Position numbers and translations under genes: made by a program. A model generated the notes under the pieces. It was given only the letters and a program-made list of their open reading frames with translations. It ran no database searches and was not told the DNA's origin. This document shows, piece by piece, positions 15,020 through 23,205 of a stretch of DNA of 37,443 nt (position 1 is its first letter; every line of letters starts with the position of its first letter). The stretch comes from Acidilobaceae archaeon (GTDB lineage Archaea; Thermoproteota; Thermoprotei_A; Sulfolobales; Acidilobaceae), in the NCBI GenBank assembly GCA_027082825.1, contig JALWTO010000050.1, positions 1-37,443 of the forward strand. Reading direction: 5' to 3'.

Positions 15020-16150
15020 GTGTTTATAGGCTTCTTCAACTTCTTCTTTGCCTACTGGTGGCTAATGCTTATTGAAGGTATAATTGTAGGAGTCATCATA
15101 GGAATTCTTGCACTGGCAGCACCAAAGCTTGTAAGGGATAATCCAAAGAGCCTTTCTCATCTTAAGATAAGTATGGCCTTCACAGCCCTTGCGATATTTT
15201 TAGCTGGAGTAGGCTTGCTCTTGGGCATTTCAAATATTATAGCAAGATACTATGGCGTTGCTGGAGGAGGAACAGGCCTTGCTCTGGGCGCTGCATTTTT
15301 TGTTGCATTATTGATGATATTTCAGTGGCTTTTTTCACCTCATATAATAAACCTTGTTTACAGAACCAGGCCTCCTCAGAGCTTTGCCGAAAAAGAACTT
15401 GAGGTTGAGCTTCAGAGGCTTGCGAGGGTAAGTAACGTTAAGACACCTAAGTTAAGGATAGCTGAGGTTAACATTCCAAATGCATTCTCATATGGAAGTC
15501 CATTGACTGGAAACTATGTTGCCGTAACAAGAGGGCTTATGAGAACGATGCCCAAAGAAGAGATTAGAGCAGTTCTTGGTCATGAACTTGGCCACCTCAG
15601 ACATCGCGATGTCACATGGATATTAGCGCTAAGTCTAATACCTCTAGCTGTATATTATTTGGGTAGAATATTGATTTGGAGTTCCTTTTTCTCAGCAGGA
15701 TATGGTGATGAGGAAGGAGAGGAAAGCTCTCTCATTCTGATGGCTATAGGAGCACTTCTAATTGTGGCTGGCATACTCTTTAAGTTTTTAGTCGCTCACT
15801 TTAACAGGCTTAGAGAGTACTATGCTGATGCACATAGTGCCTTTGTTACTGGGAATCCTAGATTGCTTCAGAGAGCTTTGGCAAGGCTTCATATGGCTAT
15901 AAAGTCTGATCCTAGGGCAGCAAAGGAAGCAATGAAGTCTTCGATAATAAGCCAACTCTTCATAGTAGCTCCATTGATTGAGATTCAAGGAGGATTCTTC
16001 TACGACATAGATTCAGTTGTAGAAAACCTTAAGAAGGAAGAGCCCAGCGCTGTTCAGGAACTGTTCTCTGATCACCCCCCTATACCAAAGAGGCTAAGAT
16101 TCTTAGATGCACTTTATGAGAAAATAGGCGTTGAGATTCCTTTAGAGTGA
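15020..16150 (+). CDS. htpX: HtpX-like membrane M48 zinc metalloprotease
   Basis: Integral-membrane protease for quality control of membrane proteins, 376 residues. N-terminal hydrophobic segments lie at about 12-36, 50-72 and 86-108. The zinc site is HELGH (188-192) followed by RHRD, with the third ligand Glu266 in REYYADAHSAF. Further membrane segments lie at about 199-221 and 238-256. These are HtpX/Ste24-type features. The start is GTG with GAGAGGAGGG 9-19 nt upstream; no ATG is better placed. It stands alone: divergent from ino1 and followed by a hairpin that could end the transcript. The leader contains a small palindromic hairpin near 14975-14995. Confidence 0.88.
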   Translation: MFIGFFNFFFAYWWLMLIEGIIVGVIIGILALAAPKLVRDNPKSLSHLKISMAFTALAIFLAGVGLLLGISNIIARYYGVAGGGTGLALGAAFFVALLMIFQWLFSPHIINLVYRTRPPQSFAEKELEVELQRLARVSNVKTPKLRIAEVNIPNAFSYGSPLTGNYVAVTRGLMRTMPKEEIRAVLGHELGHLRHRDVTWILALSLIPLAVYYLGRILIWSSFFSAGYGDEEGEESSLILMAIGALLIVAGILFKFLVAHFNRLREYYADAHSAFVTGNPRLLQRALARLHMAIKSDPRAAKEAMKSSIISQLFIVAPLIEIQGGFFYDIDSVVENLKKEEPSAVQELFSDHPPIPKRLRFLDALYEKIGVEIPLE

Positions 16151-16161
16151 GCAAGATCCCA

Positions 16162-16188
16162 AAACTAGGTGACGTCCCAGGCTAGTTT
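16162..16188 (+). terminator. Hairpin after htpX, possible terminator
   Basis: AAACTAG (16162-16168) pairs perfectly with CTAGTTT (16182-16188) around a 13-nt loop, 12 bp after the htpX stop, and is followed by T-rich sequence. It could stop or stabilise the htpX transcript. Confidence 0.4.
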
Positions 16189-16232
16189 GACAGTTATTAT
16201 TTCAAACATTAATTCATTAAAAAGAGGTAACT

Positions 16233-16598
16233 ATGTATGAGCGGATACAGTTTTTAAGCTGCTTGGTCTTGTTTTGTTTGTTAAACAGTTTGTTTTTACC
16301 TGTAATTCATGCAGGAAGTGCCTATAGAGTTCGTCAGAAAGGCGATGTAAAGGTTATTATTCATCTTGGTACTGGTGCTGACCCTTGGCTTAAGCATAAT
16401 ATTGCAAGGATTCATAATCTCGCAGAGGAATTGGTTTCCAATATTGTTAAGATCCTCAATATTAAAGGTGATGTAAACATCAACATAACCATATATTCCA
16501 TAGAGTATTTCAATAAGCAAAGTCTCTAGGACGAGATCTGCTATATCCTAGGTCCTACGGATCTGGCAAAACAACCCGAACTTTTCGATTCTTTTTAA
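16233..16598 (+). pseudogene. Small secreted protein gene interrupted by an in-frame TAG
   Basis: The ATG at 16233, with GAGGT a few nt upstream, opens a frame with a clear signal peptide (residues 1-27, probable cleavage after VIHA). About 70 exported residues follow, ending at TAG 16527-16529. The same frame then continues for 22 protein-like codons (DEICYILGPTDLAKQPELFD and two more) to TAA at 16596-16598. The gene therefore probably once read through, and the TAG is a nonsense mutation, a recoded codon or a sequencing error. Without the tail the product is a 98-residue secreted protein. The family is not recognised. It lies between htpX and a candidate small RNA. Confidence 0.5.
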
Positions 16599-16661
16599 TC
16601 GAGGCATAATCTCTATTCTTAATCCTTGCTTTTTAAAAATAAATTTAATGTTAACGTTGTA

Positions 16662-16731
16662 CCCCGCCCCTGACACTCACCCTCATTCCTCAGGGGACTT
16701 CCCTGAAGTCAGGTGAGCCCTCGTAGCGGGG
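16662..16731 (+). ncRNA. GC-rich candidate structured small RNA
   Basis: A 70-nt island far more G+C-rich than its surroundings, which in an A/T-rich thermophile is a classical sign of a structural RNA. Closing stem CCCCGC/GCGGGG (16662-16667 with 16726-16731). Inside it lie CTCACC/GGTGAG (16676-16681 with 16712-16717) and TCAGGG/CCCTGA (16690-16695 with 16701-16706, 5-nt loop), all nested. An alternative pair CCTGAC/GTCAGG (16669-16674 with 16708-16713) excludes the second helix. An A/T-rich TATA-like stretch (about 16633-16645) would start a transcript near 16662. It is not a tRNA (no T-loop). It could be the leader of the S9 peptidase gene at 16808. Confidence 0.5.
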
Positions 16732-16807
16732 CCAAGTCTTAGGTAACAGTTTTAAGGGAATTATTGTTTTTTATTAGTGAGATCTTTCTCAAGAACTTTC
16801 TAGGTGA

Positions 16808-18553
16808 GTGGAAACGAAAGTTAGTGAGATAGTAAGGATTTTGGAGGACTTAGCTTCGATTCCTATCTATTCAGTTATAGGATGTTCAGGTAAGGGAGTC
16901 ATTCTCTATGGATTGCATGAAGGTATTTCTAGTGTATCTGTTTTCGACACAGAAAGCAGGAAAATAAAAAGACTTAGCAAATATTCTGTTGCCGAAATAG
17001 CTAGACCGCTTCCAGGTGTAGATAAAATAATTTATACAAGGGATATTGCTAAAGGTGCTGAAAAGCATGAGATTAGATTTATAGATATTAACGAAGAGAC
17101 TGATGAGAAGCTTATTGAGAATATAGAGCCTATGAGAGTAGTTGGAATGGCCTATGATGGAAAAGACATTGCATTTACGGGGGTTACAGAAAAGGCTATC
17201 TCAGTATTTCACTTTGACGGGAAAAAGATAGACAAAATTGTTGACCTTCCAGGAATGGGTTTTGTGACTTCTTTAAAGAATAGAATAGTTGTTGGGAATG
17301 GTTCGCTTCAAGGAGATCCAAAATCTATGGAGTTGTTTACAGTAAATTTAGATAAGAAAAAGCTTGATATCATAACGCCAAAACCCGGATCAATAAATAA
17401 ACTACCCGTTGTATATGAGAATAAAATTTATTTTGAGAGCAATGCCGAGGGTAAGAACTCCTTAATGATTTATGATCTGGATTCTCAAAAGTTCTCTAAA
17501 ATACTTGGAAAAGGTGATTATGCCAAGTATGATCCTACGGAACATCTCCTGATAGATTTTATTGACGATAAGCTAATAATTATAGGAAAGAAAAATGGAA
17601 GAGCAAAAGCCTTTGTGAACTGGAAAGAAGTCCCAAGTCCCGAGGGTACAGTAAATGGAATAACTTTATGTGGAGGGCATGTCTATGCCTCAGTAACATC
17701 ATTAAAGTTTCCATCTAAAATAGTTAAGTCCACTATGGGTCCTGGAGAATATGAAGTCGTATATGAACCTTCAATTTCGAATCTACTGGAAAACAGATTG
17801 AATGGTAGAGTTACATTTACCAAGATTGAATCGAGTGATGGGGTGAAAGTTCCCACCTTTGTCATTGAAGTATCTAAAGGAGCCCCAACCGTTATCTATG
17901 TTCATGGTGGTCCTTGGAGTGAGGTTATGGATGAATGGAGAATAATGATATCATCCCTAGTGGCGTTAGGATTTAATGTGGTTGCTCCCAACTTCAGAGG
18001 TTCTACAGGTTATGGAGAAAAGTATAGGTTGATGGACATAGGGGATCCTGGAGGTGGTGACCTTGAGGATGTTGCTGCAGCGGCTAAATGGGCCATGGAA
18101 ACAGGCTTAGCTAACAAGGACAAGATATACATAATGGGTTACAGTTATGGAGGATATATGACCCTTTGGTCAATGGTCTCTAAGCCAGGGTTATTTAAAT
18201 GTGGTGCAGCAGGTGCCGCAATATCTGACTGGGAGGAGATGTATGAGCTTAGCGATGCAATATTCAGAGAGTTCATAGATATGCTCTTTGCAGGAAAGAA
18301 GGAATTACTCAAAGAGAGGAGCCCCATATCTAAGTTTAGATCACTCAAGGATCCTTTGTGCATTGTACAGAATCAGAATGACACAAGAACTCCCTTAAAG
18401 CCTATGCTTAGATTTGTTGAGAAGCTTCAAGATCTTGGTAAGAAATATGAGCTACATGTGATTCCAGATATGGGACACATAATTAATAGCGTCGACGATG
18501 CAGTAAAGATTCTCTTGCCTCTTCTGCTTTTTCTGAAGAGGTGCAGTTCTTGA
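16808..18553 (+). CDS. S9-family serine peptidase (acylaminoacyl-peptidase / prolyl oligopeptidase type)
   Basis: Peptidase of 581 residues with an N-terminal beta-propeller-like half (about 1-325) and a C-terminal alpha/beta-hydrolase domain. The catalytic triad is visible: Ser446 in GYSYGGYM, Asp525 in QNQNDTRTP and His557 in DMGHII. The oxyanion region VIYVHGGPWSEV precedes it and NFRGSTGYGEKYR is diagnostic of S9C. There is no signal peptide, so it works in the cytoplasm on short or acylated peptides. The GTG start has GGTGA immediately upstream. The stop overlaps the next gene by 13 nt, so the membrane protein downstream is probably co-transcribed. Nothing suggests inactivation. Confidence 0.9.
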   Translation: METKVSEIVRILEDLASIPIYSVIGCSGKGVILYGLHEGISSVSVFDTESRKIKRLSKYSVAEIARPLPGVDKIIYTRDIAKGAEKHEIRFIDINEETDEKLIENIEPMRVVGMAYDGKDIAFTGVTEKAISVFHFDGKKIDKIVDLPGMGFVTSLKNRIVVGNGSLQGDPKSMELFTVNLDKKKLDIITPKPGSINKLPVVYENKIYFESNAEGKNSLMIYDLDSQKFSKILGKGDYAKYDPTEHLLIDFIDDKLIIIGKKNGRAKAFVNWKEVPSPEGTVNGITLCGGHVYASVTSLKFPSKIVKSTMGPGEYEVVYEPSISNLLENRLNGRVTFTKIESSDGVKVPTFVIEVSKGAPTVIYVHGGPWSEVMDEWRIMISSLVALGFNVVAPNFRGSTGYGEKYRLMDIGDPGGGDLEDVAAAAKWAMETGLANKDKIYIMGYSYGGYMTLWSMVSKPGLFKCGAAGAAISDWEEMYELSDAIFREFIDMLFAGKKELLKERSPISKFRSLKDPLCIVQNQNDTRTPLKPMLRFVEKLQDLGKKYELHVIPDMGHIINSVDDAVKILLPLLLFLKRCSS

Positions 18554-20004
18554 AAATAAAGTTTGGAACAACACTAACAACTTTTTCAAGAATAGCAACA
18601 ACAGGAATTGCTCTCTTGGTAAATATACTTGCAAGTTTTATTCTTGTGAGAAAACTTCCTCCAGTAGATTATGCTCTCTATCAGACAGCAACTAAGAGGT
18701 TAGTTAGATTTGCTGATATACCTTTTGCACTCACGACATTTTGGATATACAGGTATTTTGTTCAGAAACGTAAAGGCTCATGGGAAGCTTCACTAGCTGT
18801 AACTCTTGTCGCTGCAACTCTTGGTTTCTTGGTAGGTTTTGTTTATATAAGAAATGAAGGATATTCCTTGACAATACCTTTTTTGGTTGGGACTGCTCTA
18901 TTCATGACAGAGTTTCTTAGGATAGTTAACATTGCAACAGATGCACTCAGGCCTGTAAGATACGGTTTTTTACAATTGACTTATAGGGTTCTCTATTCTA
19001 TACTTATTTTTGTACTTGTCTATATTGTTGCTTGGAAAATTGTTGGAGCCTTTTTCTCAATAATCATCTCACTTCTAGTAACTGGATTTGTGGGTTATTA
19101 CTGGATAAGGAATTTCGTTCCAGTCGGAAGGGGTCCATTTACTATATTAAAAGAATGGTTAAAGGGCATACATCTAACTGCTCTAGGCACATTAACAGGC
19201 TTTATTATGACGTTTGATGTGTTTTTGGCGTATAAATTTCTTGGAGCAATAGGTGTCGCTGGTTTTTTTGCATCGTTAATGATATTTACGTTTTTAAGGG
19301 AGCCCTTAGCTCATGGGCTCAGATATCTCCATGGGTATCTGCTGGCAGGTGGTACTCCGGAAAGAAGTTTCAAAAGTTTAAGAGCAGTAACAGTTATAAT
19401 ATCTCCTATAGCATCCTATGTAATGTTTAATCCTGTCCAGATAATGTATCTTATCAATCCTAAATATGTGTTTGTTTATCATGCAATAATAGTTATGTCA
19501 ATCGACACAATAGTTTATGTTGTTCTTGCATCAATAACTAACATATATAGGGGGTTGATAAAGGGTTCAGCAGAAGAGGCATCGAAGAAGCTCATTAGGA
19601 TTCAAATCCTATCACTTATTTATGGTGCCATTTACATATTAATGCTTACAGTACTCTTTAAGACGGCAGAAAATATTGGACAGGGCATAGTTTTATGGGC
19701 ATCAACTATACTAGTGGTGGATATTTTGAATCTACTTTCATATATTCTAACATTTCCTGTATTAGAATATAGAAAGGGGTTGATAAAGGAGATATTGATA
19801 ACCTTTTTGTACTTTTTAATGTCAATTCCAATAGCTTTTCTAATAAGACCTTCTCAACCTCCGGTTCCAAGATTTTTCAAAGAGGTTTATGTCATGGCAC
19901 CCTCATTTGTTTTAGTTCTCTTAGTGTACTATGCGCTAGTTTTTATTATTATGAAAGATGTGAGAAATAACGTTAAGGAGATTTTGAAGTTAATAAAAGC
20001 TTAG
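18541..20004 (+). CDS. MOP-superfamily flippase-like polytopic membrane protein (Wzx/RfbX type)
   Basis: Polytopic membrane protein of 487 residues with about 12-14 hydrophobic segments spread over its length. The N-terminal part (ATTGIALLVNILASFILVRKLPPVDYALYQ) matches the first helices of polysaccharide-transport or lipid-linked-oligosaccharide flippases. Proteins of this type move lipid-linked sugars across the membrane, which in archaea means precursors for surface-protein glycosylation. No glycosyltransferases are adjacent, so the cargo is uncertain. The start is GTG at 18541 inside the peptidase gene, with a TTG at 18550 as an alternative. A hairpin follows the stop. Confidence 0.7.
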   Translation: MQFLKIKFGTTLTTFSRIATTGIALLVNILASFILVRKLPPVDYALYQTATKRLVRFADIPFALTTFWIYRYFVQKRKGSWEASLAVTLVAATLGFLVGFVYIRNEGYSLTIPFLVGTALFMTEFLRIVNIATDALRPVRYGFLQLTYRVLYSILIFVLVYIVAWKIVGAFFSIIISLLVTGFVGYYWIRNFVPVGRGPFTILKEWLKGIHLTALGTLTGFIMTFDVFLAYKFLGAIGVAGFFASLMIFTFLREPLAHGLRYLHGYLLAGGTPERSFKSLRAVTVIISPIASYVMFNPVQIMYLINPKYVFVYHAIIVMSIDTIVYVVLASITNIYRGLIKGSAEEASKKLIRIQILSLIYGAIYILMLTVLFKTAENIGQGIVLWASTILVVDILNLLSYILTFPVLEYRKGLIKEILITFLYFLMSIPIAFLIRPSQPPVPRFFKEVYVMAPSFVLVLLVYYALVFIIMKDVRNNVKEILKLIKA

Positions 20005-20071
20005 TTGTTTTAAAATAATGTAGGATACCTAACATAAGAACCGTGGTATCTTTATGCTAGGTTCAAACAAC
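20004..20071. repeat. Nested inverted repeat between the flippase-like and rps26e genes
   Basis: GTTGTTT (20004-20010) pairs with AAACAAC (20065-20071). Inside, CCTAACATAA (20028-20037) pairs with TTATGCTAGG (20052-20061), 9 of 10 positions. GATACC/GGTATC forms a competing inner stem. It lies directly after the flippase-like stop and 34 bp before S26e, so it could be a terminator or a leader element of the ribosomal-protein gene. Confidence 0.45.
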
Positions 20072-20104
20072 ATTACTTATTATCCTCAAATACCGTAGAT
20101 CATT

Positions 20105-20419
20105 ATGGGCAAGGATAGGTGGAGAAGTTTGCCTAAGAAGAGAGAGAATAGAGGTAGAAGAAAGGGAGCTAAAGGAAAGGTTAAAATGATTCAATGTGAT
20201 AACTGTGGAAAATTAGTTCCTGAGGATAAAGCAGTGTGTATAACGAGGATGTATAGCCCTGTAGATCCCCAGCTAGCCAAAGAACTTGAGAAGAAGGGAG
20301 CAATAATAATGAGGTATCCAGTAACTAAGTGTTATTGTATAAATTGTGCGATACATCTTGGTATAATTAAAATAAGGCCTGAACAGGAGAGAAAGCCTAA
20401 ACCAAGGATTGAGCTCTAA
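20105..20419 (+). CDS. rps26e: 30S ribosomal protein S26e
   Basis: Ribosomal protein eS26, 104 residues, found in eukaryotes and in Thermoproteota. A basic N-terminus (RRSLPKKRENRGRRKGAKGK) is followed by the zinc-binding knuckles C31-x2-C34 (QCDNCGKLVPEDKA) and C78-x2-C81 (CYCINCAIHLGII). The KAVCITR and YCINCAIH motifs are typical of the family. It is transcribed alone and convergent with the small palm-domain gene, with the two stops touching at 20419/20420. Its presence is one of the better indicators of the archaeal lineage. Confidence 0.92.
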   Translation: MGKDRWRSLPKKRENRGRRKGAKGKVKMIQCDNCGKLVPEDKAVCITRMYSPVDPQLAKELEKKGAIIMRYPVTKCYCINCAIHLGIIKIRPEQERKPKPRIEL

Positions 20420-20893
20420 TTAGCTTGAGTAACCTGTTAGAACTTTATTTCCACCTAAGTTTTTGGCCTTTCTTAATAGTCTTGTTGCCTTTTTTCTAGC
20501 AGGAGTTCCGTAGTAGCCTTCCCTTCTATTTTTGGCTGGCTTAAGTCCTACTAATCCCTCCACTACAGCAGCACTTGCCTTTACAGAGAACTTATTTAGT
20601 TCCTTGACTATGTTTTTTACATCATCTAATACGTTGTCTATTGTTGTAAACGGTATTTCCATTACAAACTCCTCGGTACCTCTTTTGCTGTCAACACCAA
20701 AAATTATCACAGCTCTGTGTCTGCTTGCAAAGTCAAGAGCTAATTGTGTTAAAAGCCCAGTAGCCTCATTTGGTTTCCATGGACTCCAGCCCCTTTTCTT
20801 TATTTCCTCCCCAAAGTTGTCTAGATCAAGAACTACAACAACGCCATTGACAAGGTTCTTAAAGGTTTTGCATTCTTTGGTTTTAGGTTTCAT
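20420..20893 (-). CDS. Small palm-domain (nucleotidyl cyclase / GTP cyclohydrolase III-like) protein
   Basis: A 157-residue protein without a confident family name. The strand-turn VVVVLDLDNFGEEI (18-31) with Asp23 and Asp25 looks like the metal-binding motif of class III cyclase/GGDEF-like palm domains. The order of elements resembles archaeal GTP cyclohydrolase III, which has DN(Y/F)G at the same place: then a conserved Pro-rich turn, a helix with LALDFASRH, then AVIIFGVDSKRGTEEFVME. The basic C-terminus (KNRREGYYGTPARKKATRLL) may bind nucleotide or RNA. It overlaps the nadB stop by 11 nt and so belongs to the nadA-nadC-nadB operon. I infer a nucleotide-handling role. A structural relation to minimal CRISPR polymerase (mCpol) domains is possible, but no CRISPR gene is near. 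Confidence 0.45.
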   Translation of the reverse strand: MKPKTKECKTFKNLVNGVVVVLDLDNFGEEIKKRGWSPWKPNEATGLLTQLALDFASRHRAVIIFGVDSKRGTEEFVMEIPFTTIDNVLDDVKNIVKELNKFSVKASAAVVEGLVGLKPAKNRREGYYGTPARKKATRLLRKAKNLGGNKVLTGYSS

Positions 20894-22340
20894 ATCCTTT
20901 GCTCCCTTTTATCTTACAGATCCCTTTATGATAAATGGATTGGGCCTTAAATCTCTCATCTATATTTGGGTAATCTCTCCTATAGTGAACTCCTCTACTT
21001 TCTCTTCTCTCAAGGGCACATTTACTTATTGCTAAGGCCAAAGACTTTATCTGAGGAAGTATCTCCATTTTTTTAATAAGCTTCTCAGCAGTCCTAAGTC
21101 CATTAGAATCTCTCTCAACGCCAACATAGCTCCACATAATGTCTCTTAGCTTGTCTATATTATCTCTGTTCAAAGCCTGTCTCTCTTTAGGTCTTATAGA
21201 ACTTCTCTTGTTAACCCTTCCGAGTTTTTCAATATCCCTGACTATGGTTCTACTTACTTCCAGACCCCCTACAATACATTCTAACGAAGAATTGCTGGGT
21301 AGTCTATTAGCTCCATGGAAACCTGAATCTGCTGCCTCGCCTATTGCATAAAGCCTTCTTGTTGGAGTTCTCCAGTAGATGTCAACAAATATACCTCCTA
21401 TGGAATAATGTGCCACAGGAACTATTGGAATGAGATCTCTCTTCATGTCTATGCCCTTCTCAAACAGCTTGTCATATATTCCTGGGAAAAGGTTGTCGAT
21501 TTTCTCAATGTTTCTTGCATCGAGATAAACTCTTTCTCCTCTTAGAAGTTTTCTGTAAACTGCCCTCGAGACTACATCCCTCGGTGCAAGCTCATTTACG
21601 AAACGGTTGCCTTTGGAGTCGGTTATGAGAGCACCTCGTCCTCTCACAGCTTCGCTTATAAGAATTACATCTCCATCTGGGGCTACATAGGCCGGTGGGT
21701 GGAATTGAATTAGTTCCAGATCTGTAGCAACACCGCCCTTTCTTATATAATCGCCTATAAGTATTCCTAGATTTCCTCGAAAGCCAGCTGTATATCTATA
21801 AAGGCCCGTATAACCTCCAGAAGCAATAACTACCGAATCAAATAAATATTCAAAACCGTTAAGATCAATAACACCTAGACACTCATTGCCATTAACAATA
21901 ACTTCACGTACCTCTGAATTAAGGAGTTCGACACCAAGTTCACTGACCTTGTTTTTTAAGGTCTTCATAACATATTTTCCTGTTTCACCTTTTATTGAGA
22001 AAACTCTTGGTCTGCTATGGCCTCCCTCAAGTTCAACACTCTCAAATTTCACTCCTAACTTGTCGAGAAAATCATATGCCTCTGAGGACTTAGATATTAT
22101 GTTCCAGACAGCCTCAATGTTATTCATAAAATGTCCAGTTTTTAACGTATCCATCACATGTAGGGTAATACTGTCTCCCTCTAATATCGGAAAGGCTATT
22201 CCAGCCTGAATTTTAGTGGAGTTAGATTCATTAATTTTCCCATTATAAAAGACAGTCACATCAAAATCTCTCTCGGCAAGCGATATTGCAGCTGTAAGGC
22301 CAGCAAGGCCTGCCCCTATAATACCTATTCGTTTTTTCAA
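20883..22340 (-). CDS. nadB: L-aspartate oxidase
   Basis: FAD enzyme that oxidises L-aspartate to iminoaspartate, the first step of de novo NAD synthesis, 485 residues. The N-terminal dinucleotide site is RIGIIGAGLAGLTAAISLAE (4-23). Further family motifs are VIASGGYTGLYRYTAG, ELIQFHPPAYVAPDGDV, SEAVRGRGALITDSKGNRF and the FAD-proximal GFHGANRLPSNSSLE. These match succinate-dehydrogenase-type flavoproteins, with the NadB form clear from its operon partners. It starts 1 nt after the nadC stop and is followed by an overlapping small palm-domain gene. In an anaerobe fumarate would be the likely electron acceptor, and fumarase genes lie nearby. Confidence 0.92.
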   Translation of the reverse strand: MKKRIGIIGAGLAGLTAAISLAERDFDVTVFYNGKINESNSTKIQAGIAFPILEGDSITLHVMDTLKTGHFMNNIEAVWNIISKSSEAYDFLDKLGVKFESVELEGGHSRPRVFSIKGETGKYVMKTLKNKVSELGVELLNSEVREVIVNGNECLGVIDLNGFEYLFDSVVIASGGYTGLYRYTAGFRGNLGILIGDYIRKGGVATDLELIQFHPPAYVAPDGDVILISEAVRGRGALITDSKGNRFVNELAPRDVVSRAVYRKLLRGERVYLDARNIEKIDNLFPGIYDKLFEKGIDMKRDLIPIVPVAHYSIGGIFVDIYWRTPTRRLYAIGEAADSGFHGANRLPSNSSLECIVGGLEVSRTIVRDIEKLGRVNKRSSIRPKERQALNRDNIDKLRDIMWSYVGVERDSNGLRTAEKLIKKMEILPQIKSLALAISKCALERRESRGVHYRRDYPNIDERFKAQSIYHKGICKIKGSKGYET

Positions 22341-22341
22341 G

Positions 22342-23205
22342 TCATTTTAGCACCTCTAGACTTAAGTCAACCCTCTCTGGTCTCATAGTCATGTAACTTG
22401 AGCTTATTACATCTATGTCAAGCTTTGCATATTCTTTAATGTTATCTGGCGTTATACCTCCACTGACCTCTAGGATAACCTTCTCTCTAAGTCTATTTTT
22501 CTTTAGAATGTCTATTGCCTTCTTTATCTCGCTAGGGTCCATGTTATCAAACATTATTATATCAGCACCAGCTCTTGCGGCTTCTAATGCTTGCAAAGGT
22601 TCTGTCACTTCAACTTCAACTTTGTGAATAAAGCTTTTGAGTTCTTTGGCCTTTCTTATAGCATTGCTAACATTTCCTACTATCTTCAGGTGATTGTCCT
22701 TTATCAGAATAGCATCACTTAGGCTGAAACGATGTGTATCTCCTCCACCATCTCTAACAGCCCTTTTGACAAGACATCCTACACTTGGAGGATATTTTCT
22801 TGTTGCAGCAACTCTTACCTTAGGATTAATCTCTTTAACTATATTAACAAGCTTTCTTGTGGTTGTTGCTACACCAAATAGATACATGAGTAGGTTGACA
22901 AGAGTTCTCTCAACTCCCAGTATAAGCTGGGCATTCCCTTCAAAAAACATTATTTTGTCGCCCTGATTAAATTTGTCTCCATCATTAACAAACACATCAA
23001 CTTTTAGGCCTAGCGACCTAAGGACGGATACAATCACCTTTGTGCATGAGGCTATACCTTCGCTCTTTGCTATCACGACGGCTTTTATATTCATGTCGGC
23101 TGGAATTAAGGCCTCAGATGTGATGTCTCCAAACGGTTCATCGTTTCTAACCCACTCTAAGAACTTGTCAATTAAGGTAGCTTGGCAGAAACTCAAGAAC
23201 TTCAC
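22342..23205 (-). CDS. nadC: Quinolinate phosphoribosyltransferase (decarboxylating)
   Basis: Converts quinolinate and PRPP to nicotinate mononucleotide, CO2 and pyrophosphate, 287 residues, normal length. Diagnostic stretches: EPFGDITSEAL near 18-28, RKYPPSVGCLVKRAVRDGGG with the substrate-binding arginines and lysine, HRFSLSDAILIKDNHL, and the C-terminal barrel motifs VEVTEPLQALEA, IIMFDNMDP and LEVSGGI. The start overlaps the nadA stop by 4 nt and the stop is followed immediately by nadB, so the three genes form a tight operon, nadA-nadC-nadB. Confidence 0.95.
   Translation of the reverse strand: MKFLSFCQATLIDKFLEWVRNDEPFGDITSEALIPADMNIKAVVIAKSEGIASCTKVIVSVLRSLGLKVDVFVNDGDKFNQGDKIMFFEGNAQLILGVERTLVNLLMYLFGVATTTRKLVNIVKEINPKVRVAATRKYPPSVGCLVKRAVRDGGGDTHRFSLSDAILIKDNHLKIVGNVSNAIRKAKELKSFIHKVEVEVTEPLQALEAARAGADIIMFDNMDPSEIKKAIDILKKNRLREKVILEVSGGITPDNIKEYAKLDIDVISSSYMTMRPERVDLSLEVLK

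Noticed and set aside
14818-16546. 13-base repeat AGATCTGCTATAT in two spacers
   Set aside because: One copy encodes Glu-Ile-Cys-Tyr-Ile in the interrupted secreted-protein frame, and matches of this length are expected by chance in a window of this size.
20420-20893. CRISPR polymerase (mCpol) or other defence system at the palm-domain gene
   Set aside because: No CRISPR repeats, Cas genes or effector partners lie nearby, and its tight link is with NAD synthesis genes.
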